Assembly: GCA_028023455.1 (NCBI GenBank)
Contig: JAQFVV010006294.1
Location: 3,809,001-3,873,000 of the forward strand
DNA from: Epiperipatus broadwayi
Lineage: Eukaryota; Onychophora; Udeonychophora; Euonychophora; Peripatidae
Reading direction: 5' to 3'
Length of the DNA: 64,000 nt
Made by a program: the position numbers and the translations under genes
In this document: positions 24,072-36,100 of the stretch, one piece after another
Layout: each line of letters starts with the position of its first letter
Numbering within the stretch: the stretch's first letter is position 1
The notes under the pieces: generated by a model
The model's database searches: none
The model's input: only the letters and a program-made list of their open reading frames with translations
Told to the model about the DNA's origin: nothing

Positions 24072-24182
24072 TTACATCATAAATAGATTATCATCATCAA
24101 GGCATTCATCCACATGTCTTTCTACATTGGATAAGGTGGTAAAACATTTCTGACACTTTGGACAAAGAAATTTCTGCGGTGT
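24072..24182 (-). CDS. Last exon: C2HC zinc finger and stop of the NEMO/optineurin-like gene
   Basis: The acceptor ...TTTATTTATAG is followed by ACACCGCAG in phase 0. The 36 residues contain FLCPKCQKCF...ERHVDECL, matching CX2CX12HX3C as in the NEMO and optineurin C-terminal zinc finger. An acidic tail (DDDNLFMM) and TAA follow. In the family this finger contributes to ubiquitin or substrate binding. Confidence 0.88.
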   Translation of the reverse strand, partial: TPQKFLCPKCQKCFTTLSNVERHVDECLDDDNLFMM

Positions 24183-27100
24183 CTATAAATAAATAAATAA
24201 AAATAATAAAACAAACTGTTTATTACATTTATTAATTATATCATCTTTAGTATACACTATTTATGTTATTAGAGTTATGTATAATAATAAGGGAATATTT
24301 ACAAAAGAGAAATTTCATTATGACTAAGAGAAGACAGAATTATTAAAAAATATATGTAAATAATAGATCAAAAACTACAGTAGAAATAATGAAAAATTAT
24401 ATAAACTGAGAAGGTAGCTCAAGATCTCTCCCACAGCAAACCATAGCCATCTGAAATGAGATTGTTTTTTATGTAATTAGCATCTAAAGATCAAACAAAA
24501 TAAGATTTTGCTAGAACACTTTTGGAGAAAATAAATGTTTTTATATTTTTAACAGTGTGATAACTATATATTAAGTATTGGGAATGATGGGTAATTTACA
24601 GTGAAAAAAACACACATATATATTAGTAATAAAATTTTATTGTTTAAGAAAATATAAATCTTGATAAAAAAAATTGTACATAGTTATATATCTGTGTTGA
24701 TCGTTGTATTGTGTTGATTATATTAAACAGACAATGACTTAAATGGAAAATAATCATAGCAATAGAAAATAAATCAAGTATTGTAATATCTGAATATAAG
24801 AGATAGTAATAACAATATTGCAAATTTATTTTATAATTTGTTTTATTTTTTTAAAAAATGAATGATAAAAATATTTTAAAAACACAACAATAGGAACACG
24901 CTACTCTAAACAATAGGAATAATGCTGGTATAAACAGAAAAACAATTAAAAATCATTCTTCTTTCTTATCCTGTGTTTGACCTGAAAACTCATCTTATTG
25001 AAGCAACTATTATTTTAATATTTTTCTGCAAAATGGACATTTTTTTTAAAAGTAGCATCTCACAAATATTAATGCTTTTCTAATTATTTGTCAGTCGAAA
25101 AAGGAATAAAGGAAATGAATGAAATATTCTTATTCTAATTCAATAATCAGATAAGTTAAAAGAATTTATCAATTGAAATTTTAAAAAAGTATTAAGATTT
25201 TTTAAAAAAACAAACTAAAAAAGAAATCGGAACGGTTTAATTAATTTAAAGTTTATATAGCTAATAGTACAAACAGTAAATAGCTTCTGTCTATAAATAT
25301 ATTTTTATTAAATGCAAACTGATATATTTATATAAACCTGTGTATATAGTTAAAATATGACCAACGTCGGCTAGAACAATTAATTGTCTTTGAGGTGGAG
25401 CATTTTTATTTATCCACTATGGCCATGTGAAAATTAATATTTAACTGCCTACAATTTAAGTGCCTGATAAGCTGGATCCTCACAAGATGAAAATCTACGG
25501 AGGATTTACATAAAACTACTTACTGCCAACTTAAATAAATTCAGAATGGGCTATATAGGATTAATCAGAAGTTCTCAGTATTTATAATAAAAAAAATAGA
25601 TAAATTATAAGAACTGTTTATGAAAGACGGACTCTGATTATATCAATTCATAAAATATTGTAAAATTGTTTCATTTTCTTTTGTATAGATATGTATTTTT
25701 ATTTTTTTATTATCTCGATCTTATAGTCCAACATAAGAAAATATCAAGAGAGTGGGGGGGGGAGGTTGAAAAGTCTATTTTCTTTTTGTTTTTAATAACA
25801 TCTAGGTGATTTATTTTCTACCAAGATATTTGATTTTCAGCTATGAACATAAAATTAAGTGCTCCAATAGAATACTTAAATGGTAAGAGTTTTTTTTTTA
25901 AAGTCACTGAAATAATCAAAGCTATAACATGACATGACTTACTTGTAGTTATAGTATATGTTTTACTAACAGTATCCTTAAGATCTTTATAATGAATGAA
26001 TGATTGTTTTTCAAATTAATATTCTTTATAATTTTCTGTTCTATCATATCATATTTTGTTTTATTATTGTACTTTTACATCTGAAGTTGCATTTAAATTT
26101 TCAGTGAGTTAGCAATCTCAATTTTAGTTAATAATTTTTTTTTTATTATCTTGGATATATAGATGTCTATCATGGGAAATAAGGGTGAATAGTTTTAAAT
26201 TGTTTAAGTAAAAAAAAAAGATAGATACTCATCGTAGAGATAGAAGCTACAAGTACATAGGGATATATCCAATTGTAAATATTTTTCTTCTTTGAAATTT
26301 TTTTTTTCTTTTCTACATTGATTGAGAATTTATTTTATGTTTGAATATCTTTTCTTGTTTTGTAAACAAATATTATGAAGTTTTGTTAATTGACAAGGTC
26401 TCTGTAGTTTTGTTGATCCAGCATTTACATTCAGTCCAGCAGTTACATTCCATCTTATAACCAATATTTTATACATGCGCACACCCACATTATTGTTTGA
26501 TAGGTATGTGAGAAAATGGTGAATAAAGGTTATTTCTTTCTAATAGATATGATGAGTTATTTTAGTTGTTGATTAACAGTTTGCATAAATACATCCCTGT
26601 TAAGAGAGTCGAACGCGAATTCTCCCTGAGTTCGAATATCCGAGGCAACAGTTATGAAAAAGAGTTGTGAGATGTTAGATGGACTGATTTAGGTTACATA
26701 TAGATTTCATAGATAATTCTTAGGCTAATCTATTAAAGATAGATGTAATCATGAGTCAGGTACTTCATTGTGTTATCTCTAGCATTCTACATGAAAACCT
26801 TAGGTCCGACAGTAGTTAGATGTGAACTTTGCTCTCTTTCTCCTATATACGTGGATGGACCGGACTGTTACATTTGGCACTATCAACTTTAGGATATGAA
26901 AGATAGGTGTACTAGCACTTTTAGATTTGATGTAAGATGATTATATGTTGTAGTCGAACCAACTGATTGTTGAACTTGATCTATGTGTTCAAATGTATTT
27001 GCAGACCGGCACATCCGGGTATATTTTACCAACCATTACAAAACATAATTATAAATTTTCTCCAATTATTGAAAAGATTAAAAGAAAATATATATCTATA

Positions 27101-30100
27101 AAAAGATAAAATGAAGAAAAATAAAAGCAAAAATAATCTACATAAATTTCTAGGTTTTTTTTTTTGTTTTAACAGTTGCATTCCTCATTTCAACTTCTAA
27201 TATATCACAGCTATACACCAATGAAGCAAGTTAGATGCATGCATTTTGAAAACAACCTTTGCTCTTCATTAGAAATTTCAAATATTTTAATCTTCATGCT
27301 CATGTTGACAGTTTGATACTTGCAAGGAAATCAAGTCATACATCACGTCATTTAATTTAATAAGCTTATATTACAAATGTTATATAATAAGTCTGAATAG
27401 CCCTTAACAAGATTTTCCAAATATCCTTATCCCCAGATCAGTTTCTAGCTGTTGGCTGTCAATGAGGTGCTAGGATATTCAGATTTTTAGAAACCTATCT
27501 GGGGATAAGGATATTCAAAAACGCTTGTTAAGAGCTATTCACGCTCATTATATAACAGTTTGATACATAATTTATTTTTAGTTTGTCAGATCTTCACATT
27601 TAAAAAATAATGGATTCAAAAATTCCGTTCATCCAAATTTCATCCAGTATATTTCTGAGAAAATAATTTAGATTATCCTCTATTAATTTTTATTAATCTA
27701 TTTACACACTCACAATAATAATGATCAAATTATTTAGGTACACACATTGCCCTTGAAACATTAGAAACTTTCTATAGAGAATATAGGTGAATAATGTTAG
27801 TATTATTACATATTTATGGGGGAGTCATCATTTGCATTTTCTATCTGAGATAGGTTTATATAACAACCGAACTAGTAAAGGCATTTGGTTCTTTTAGAGA
27901 AAACTAGATGTAAATCTCTTAAATGAGAAAAATGAGAAGGATGATTAATGGCGTGTGGATCATTTATGATGAAGTATGCCTTCTTTATTTTTCTTTTGCA
28001 GTCATTTCTCTCGGTACATACGATCTCAGGGTTCGAACTTGGGACCGGCTGCTTTTTTGTTTTCCAAGAATATTGAAGTGTTGTCACAGTTATATTTTGA
28101 GCTCTTTTGTATGCATACATATGTTGGGTAGCTCTATTATTAACAGTGGCTTACGTTTCCCCATAATATGCAGCGTTACAGCCTGCCTGCAAGTATTAGA
28201 TCTTGTACACAATTTGAGGTGTCAAGCTAGGATCAATTTTGTCTTTGGAATTATTGATTAATCTATTTGTGTTAGGGGTATGTGTGGAAACCAATCCTAA
28301 ATTCTTTTGAAAGAGTTTTTACAAGTTGTTTAGCCACTTCAGGGATGTATGGAAGTTATTTGTGATTTGTTTTCTGTTATATAGTTAGGAGTTAATTTTT
28401 CATGAAATTGTTCAATCAAAATGTTTCATGTTTGAAGCCCACACTCAATAAGTCCTTGAGGTAACTTGAAATGTTGGCCTTTTTTATCTGTTTCCAATTT
28501 ACACAAGTGTTGATTTCTATATAAAAATTATTAAGACCTGTGAACTTGTGAGAATTAGGTGGGTTAGAGCTTGGGTGTGTGTAGCTTCTGACTTCAAGTG
28601 GTTTGATGATCATTCAATAATTAAGGCATACTGCTTCTCTTTGTATAAGCAGATCCAGATATTTCAATTCTTGCACTTCATCTCCCATGTAGCATTGAGT
28701 ATTAATTTTGTCATTATCAGCAAATCATTTTGAATGCTCGTGATTGTTCCTCTATAGGCTGCAACAAATGTCATCCACATATCGAGTGTATATAAATCCA
28801 GGGATCTTATCGTGGTAATACTTGAAATTATTCTGCTTAATGGGAGACCCATAGCCCAAACATTTTTCATGCCGTACCATTTCCCTTCAAAAACCCGTAA
28901 AAATATGGTTATCCAGCCAAGCTAGGAAGGCTAATATAAAATTCATACATCCAGCCAGGCAATGATTCCTTAATAATTCTTTGCTAATTTGTCTATTGAG
29001 CACTTCCTGTCTACCAATCCATACATCCAATGATGCGGTTTCAAAGTCAAGGTCAACTCCAATTCTATTAATTTTCACAACAAACTCTAAGGATGACTTG
29101 ATTGTGTATCCGCCGAAGCCCATAGAATCCACTAACAGCGAGCGCATGCTCAGCGTTCCATTTTGTTGTGAAGTTTCTGGAGTGGTCAAAAATTTATATC
29201 ATATTCGACTCAGCACAAATTTCCCAATGGGAAAAATAGGCAAAAAGACCCATGAAGATAAGGTGAGTGAGTTAAAAGATAATTATAATAATGAGGGAGC
29301 TAAATCTGTCTCTACTCGTCTGACAAAAAAGCCAATGTTAGTATGTCAAAAAATGGCGGTTCAAACATACAGCAGCCTTCTACTAACGGTAACATTATTA
29401 AGCTAAAATTAAAAAAAGTAACTAGTAACCCTGAATTAATTAGCACCCCTGAATGTAATACTTCTCCAAATGGTGTAGATGTGAAAATAAATCCTAAAAA
29501 AGCAAGATATGCTACCTCATCTGCTGTTGACAATGCTGGTCCCCCAGAGTTGACAAACTTAAATGATAACGTCGAAGCTTGTCAAGGCGCTGATTGGAAC
29601 GTCCTCTGTAGGTGCAAAAAAAGAAGAACCGATAGCCACAATGAGCATTTTCAAACTAAGATTAATGAAAATCAATCTAACAACCTAGATGATGCCAGCA
29701 ATAACACAAAGTTATTAGATGATAAAACTGAATCAAATAAATCAGCCGAAATTATTAATAAACAGATGCTATTCGCCGAACTGAATGATAAATTATCGCA
29801 TGCTCAACCGTTATCGCATCTATCCTCAAAAACTTTCATAAAGTTAAACTCGTATTGGAAAATTTTTTTTATTAACTGCATGTCCCCTAATATTTCCATT
29901 TTTAGTTTAATAATTCAAACAAATGACAGAAACGGTGAGCATATTTTAGACAAGCCTGACTTAAATGAGTATCTAGTCTTGTTGAGTAATAATGATTTAA
30001 TACAATCGATTAACACACTGTGTTCGTCCCAGCAAGAGGTTTTATTTCCATCGAATATTTTAGTAAGGAACAGAAAGATCTAGCGAAGAGTCTAATAAGA

Positions 30101-33100
30101 AGTGCAGGGCCATAAGATATATTACGTATCAAAAGATCTTAACTCTTTAGTATTCGGTAGGGTTTTACACACACACCCTAACTTTAATGTAGAATTTTTA
30201 AAAACCCAATTAGCCAATTATGCCGAAGTAATTACATTGGAAAGAGAGATGACTCCTGGTTATCTCTTTCCAAATTCCTACAAATTCATGGAAAGTTGTC
30301 CTTAAACTAAAAAAAGGTATTGTGAAAGATCAACTACCACATAGGTTGTTCAAAGACCAAATGCCAATTTCGATTATATTGAAAGAAAGAACCCCCCACC
30401 CCGTTCTTTAAATGCAACAGAGTTGGTCATATAGCTGCTATGTGTGTGACTGGGAATTGTGTAAAATGTAATAAGTTCGATAGAAGCAATCATTTGTGTG
30501 GAACTAATAACGTTAAGACGTGGGCAGACATAGTTGATAGTAATATTAACAAAAATATTGATAATGATTTTTGTGATGGTGATGACATTGATGTGAGTCC
30601 CAGCCAATCTTCTGAGCCTGCTGAAATATCTTATGTAAATAGTTTGGCTCAAGAAGTTGATGAGTCTGTTTGTCCCAGATATTGGGTATATTAACAACAA
30701 TATAAATTCTGATATAAATTTTGGTGAAGGAATAGAGGTCAATAGTGATACTGTTACTGATTGTGTTTATAACAATACTGATTCTGGAATTAATACAGAA
30801 GAAGGAGTTGACAGAAATACCAATATTATAATGAATAACCCTACGATGCTAGATCAGTTGGGTAGTAATTCTGAGTTTAATATCAAAATTGGTTATCACA
30901 ATGATACAAATGAAATGATGAATGAAACTATAAGTGATATATTTGTGGGTAAAGGGTCAAATTATTCCAATAATTATGAACAAATCCCTCAGTATACTAA
31001 CTCTTAATATTAGAGGATTAAATAGCCCAGGTAAAGTTGATAAAATTATTGACTATTTATCTAAAGAAAAATATAAAATAGTAATTTTCACTGAGACTAA
31101 AATTAACCATAATACACTTGGTTGTATAATTGATAAACTGTCTCAACAGAATATTTTGCTTTTTAAACCTAATGATAGGCTTGCTCAAGGCGCAGCTGTT
31201 TTAATATATATGCATTCAGAGATTGAAAAAATTCAGTTATTGTCTTTACAAACAAACTATATTGTGCTTTCCTTTGTTTATCAGGCAGTCTTGCATTATC
31301 TGATTGCTGTATACTCTGTAGCTAAGAGTAATGATCTTTGTAAATTTAATCCATAATGTTCAAAATAAGTTCTTACAAAAACCAGGGATTATAATTCTGG
31401 GTGGTGACCTTAATTGTACATTCTGATCTCTTCCTATTGCATTTCAGAATAAAATGAAAGAAAATTTCACTATACTCATTGCATGAAAGATATCCAGATA
31501 ACGCTTATACTTTTTTTAATAGCAGATTCTCGTCTCTTATAGACCTTTTCTTTGTGTTGGGGCATAAGCTAAATGAGTCAACTATTAATACATCTCTGGT
31601 CAGTTTTTCAGATCACCTCCGTGTAAAGTTAGTTCTTTATAACTATTATATAATCAATAATCAATAGAGATTCTATTAGGAGAAACTTAGAGATGGTGTT
31701 TTGCTCTCGATTGACCAATTATCAGTTATATTGACTGTCATTAATTATTATACAAAATGTTCAGGCCTACTACCCTGTATTGCTTGGTTTAAAATTAAAA
31801 AAGATATCTCTAGAATATGTTATAAGAATGCACAGAATATTTTATCAATGAATCAAATGAAAAATAGAATCTCTGAAATTCAGAGAGTCTTATGCAATGT
31901 TACCTACCTCAGACCTAATCATCAATTGCTAAATAGTTTACAAGATGAATACAACAGCTTATATCAACTTATGCATCAAGACGCTCATACAATATGGCTC
32001 AGGAAATTAATTCCTAACTTGAGTAAATTATCAAAACCCATGATAAACTATGCTAAATTATATAATTCTAGGGGTATTGCCAGTATTACCAAGGGTGATG
32101 ATAGCATTGCCTCTGGAATCTATGTTGATAATTACATATTTGAAAATTTAAAAATGAAATTTGGTGTAAGTACAGGTTTCATTGATCAATACAGTAGTAT
32201 CATAACTGGGGAACAGAAAGAGTATATTTCAAATCAGGATATTCAAGATGAAATTAATATCCTCAAGGTACAATCAATAATGGCAAATGACACAATCCCA
32301 GCCTCTGTTTATAAACAACTTGACTATGCTCTCAGATTTGCAATGTGGAGATTTTTTAATCAGTTGTGTTATGAGAGAATTGAGTGGCCCTTTATTAGCA
32401 ACAGAGTAATTTTTAGCCTTAAAAAAGACAAATTAGTGCAAAGTCCAACAATTGATGAACTGAGACATATTTCTGTAGAAGATATTGATTCGAAGATTCT
32501 GGCTAGAATCCTCTTGAAAAAATTACATCACCTTATCAATACTAGAATATCTTCTGCTCACCATGCCATTAAGGGTAGACATGTAGTAAATGCTGCCTTA
32601 AAAATTCACGAGGCTATTAAATATGCAAGGGATTTAAACTTAACCCAATATTATACTATCCAAATAGATTTTAGGGCTGCTTTCGATCTGGTCCATTGGC
32701 CATATTTGATTCAGTCCCTCTGTCTTTTAATCCCAGATCACATATGGTTGGTGAATGCAGTTGAAAACTATATTAAAAATAGTAGAATCTCTATTAAAAA
32801 CTTTATGAGATCTGATTTTTTTATCCCTAAGAGGGGTATTCCACCGGGTTCTCCCCTTGCAGCTCTTCTGTTTGCAGTTTATATAGACCCTCTTGTTCGT
32901 AAGATTGAGAATCTTGTTCCCGGCCTTTGTCTTCCGCACTTGGGATTGCAGGTAGCTGTCACAGCATTCATTGACGATATTATAATAATATTTCAAAACA
33001 GCTATAATATCCAAGTTGTGATGAATATCTTAGAAAATTTTCAGGCTGAAACTGGCTCAATTATTCAACTAATAAAATCTGCAGCCTGGCAGTTAGCTAC

Positions 33101-36100
33101 AGGTAAAAAAATGCCATCTAACTTTATGGCACTCCCGTTTGCTTTCTTGGGAATATCATTATATATGTCCAAGACTAAAATGAACACTTACTTGAATAAA
33201 TTAATTACTACAAAAATTGAAGATAAAATAAGTAACTTTTCATCACTTAAATTATATGAAATTACAAGAGCGTTAATTTTTAATTCCATTGTTTCAGGGA
33301 TTTTGGCATACTATGCACCCTGGGTAACCCTACATAACAAAACAATACTCAGAATAAACCAGATTGCAAAGAAATATGTCTGGGGTAGATGGATCTCAAT
33401 ATCAACCTTGCAGATGCCAAAAGAAAAAGGAGGTCTTGGCCTGATTGATCCAGAGCTATATGTATCTTATATCAAGGCAAGTACATTTATTAACTTAATT
33501 AAAAGTCAATTTCTTGGGCCTTCGGTTGATCCTGTCGGTGTCTTTAATGAAATAGGATGTAAGGAAGATCTTTTATAGCTGACCTGTTCATTGCTTATAG
33601 GGATCTCCAGGATGATCTGAATGTGTCCAGTTTGGAAGGTATTAAATATAAAGACTTAATGAATCATTTTAAAAGTCATGGCAATGCATGGTTGGATATA
33701 TCAAAGAAAAATGTGTTGAAAAAGTTCCACTCTATATATGCACCCCAATCCTATTTGAAATTTGTTTTCAAACTAGTGAATGGCTTGTTTCCAACAACTA
33801 AGGTTCTAAATGAAAGACTACATATGAATTTAGATCCAGTCTGTTTGCTGTGCAAATCTGGTGATGAGACTTTTCAGCATCTATTCGAAGAATGTTCGGC
33901 ATTTAGGCAGATAAGAGCTAAAGTGTTCCACAGGCCAATCATAAACTTAAAACTTCTACTTAGTCAATACATTGAGAAATTTAACCCTCACAATGCAATG
34001 GTGACTGTGCATACCCTTAAGACAATATGGTATATACGATGTACTATGATATTTGACAACAAGAAATTCAACTGGCTGAGAAAACTCTATAGTGATTGGG
34101 AAACTTATTTCAATCAATGTCTGAGATACTTGCCAAGGAAGATGATGAATCGAATCTGGGGTGGTCCTGGAATAACTATGTGAAATTATCAGATAAACAT
34201 TTGTCTTGAATAAAGGTTTAATTCTTATGGATGGCTTACTCCTTGGGCTAATCAATCAATTTGTTACATGCTTTGCTCATTTGAGTTGCATGTCTTAGAG
34301 TCTCCTTCTAGTACAGTGATACAAGTCAATCTCCTTGAGTTGAAGATAACTAGTTAATTGCCTGTAGACTTTTTACCTTAATAGTGAATATATAAAATTC
34401 TTTGGGTTTTGGTATACAAAACTGTAACATATTTATCTTTTGTTTAATTACTTGTATAAATTGTAAATAGTTATTGTGTTAATAAAGGTTTTTTATTTAA
34501 AAAAAAAAAATCCACTAACCATTAGTTTACTAGCTTTGCTCTCTTGAAGTAATGAACGCCTCCAAAATCAAGCACAAGTCTCAGAAGTACGTCAAGTTTA
34601 TGTAATTTGGCATTAGCAAACATCCCTGGTGGCATGGTAGCAGACGGATATATGCGGTTATAAATTTCTCTCTATCAAGTCTATTGTTAAAACTTTCAAC
34701 AAACTCAAATTTTAAACATCTAACTTGAGCTGTCATTTTATCCTTATGCTCTTTAGTATCCATGAGTACCAATCTGTTCCCTTTGTCTTCCTTAACACAT
34801 GTAATCTTGTTGATTTCCAAAAAAAAAAAACTGCTTCGTATTTTTAATGCTAATTGTCTTCATTATATAAGAGATAATATTTTCTCTGCATGGATTGTTT
34901 AATAGAATTGATTCCAATGATCAATGTTTTAGAAAATAATTGTGTTTTTGGTAGTTTAGATATTGAAAACATGTATCAATTGGTTAATGCTTCTTACTGT
35001 TTTAAAGAAATTTGAATATTTGTCTGCAGAAAAGATTATTCATGATTTGCTATTGTTATTAGAGGATTCTATGTATTTTGTATGGAATAATGTGTTTTAT
35101 AAAATTGAAACAGAATGGGTTATTTATTGGTTACGTTATTTCTCCTTTAATGTATTCAGTCTATATTGATTTTTTAAGATAGTGTTATTAATAATTTTTT
35201 TGTTTCTTTAAAATTATTTATTAGGTATTTGATGATTGTTTGTTTGTTATTCAGGAAAATAAATTAAAGAATTTTTTTGATAGATTGAATGCTTTTGATT
35301 CTAATATTAAATTTACTATTAAGAGGAATACCTTTGAATTTGCTAAATTAAAATTTTTAGATTTAAGTATTGATAAAGTTAAGAATCTTTTATTTTATAA
35401 TCATTTTATAAAAGAAAAAAAAATTAAAAAATATGATAAGGCCAGACAGTTACCAATCTTTTACTCATAAAAAACTATTGAATTTTTGTTATAGGAATAG
35501 AAGACTTAATAATTTTGAAAATAATAATTATATTTGGAGGAATCAATTTATTTGTTAATAATAAAGATTTAATTGCTAGTGAGAATAAAACATTTATTTC
35601 TTTGCCATATAAGTCATCAATTAGTAAATTGATTTATAAGAACAGTTTTTTATTTGGTGGTATGAAAGTGGTCTGGAAGAAAGACCAAAATTTAGATTCA
35701 TCACTAAATAGTTCAAAACAGTCAATTGATTGCAAATTTATTCCTGAGATACTTTACAAGATTCCTTGCAATTGTCATAAAATGTATATAAATCAGAGTA
35801 AATTAAGTCTTAGCGGAAGAGTTAAAGTTCATAAGAGTAGAGTTAAAAATAAATATAATAATTCAGTTTTGTATATTCATGAACTGAATATGGGTTATAA
35901 AATATTATTTGACTATGCAAAGGTTATCTTTTATAAAAAAAAATGAATTGAAAAGAGTAAAAGAAACTTTGATGATAAAATATTTTGAATCTGAAGCCAT
36001 CAATCTCATGAAGACATCCTCTGATTTAAAGGAAGTTGATTTTTGAAGTGAATGGGAGGAAGGTTATTTTGTTTTGTATATATATTTTGTATGCTTAGTT

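Larger units (their letters stand above)
29137..34510 (+). mobile_element. L1/Tx1-like LINE, 5,374 bp, nearly full length
   Basis: A non-LTR retrotransposon with two reading frames and a poly-A tail (34,499-34,510). It is bounded by the 9-bp duplication TCCACTAAC (possibly 11 bp with AA, ambiguous because of the tail). It inserted into a minus-strand Penelope-like element. ORF1 has a zinc-knuckle region. ORF2 has an apurinic endonuclease, a reverse transcriptase and a C-terminal Cys/His motif. The L1/Tx1 assignment rests on LNIRGLNSPGKV and the RT style. Several frameshifts and stops make it inactive. Confidence 0.9.

Noticed and set aside
28020-28060. GGTTCGAACTTGGGACC as a tRNA or SINE B box
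   Set aside because: No matching A box, cloverleaf or repeated copies around it. The same applies to similar motifs near 18,487, 26,630 and 48,570.
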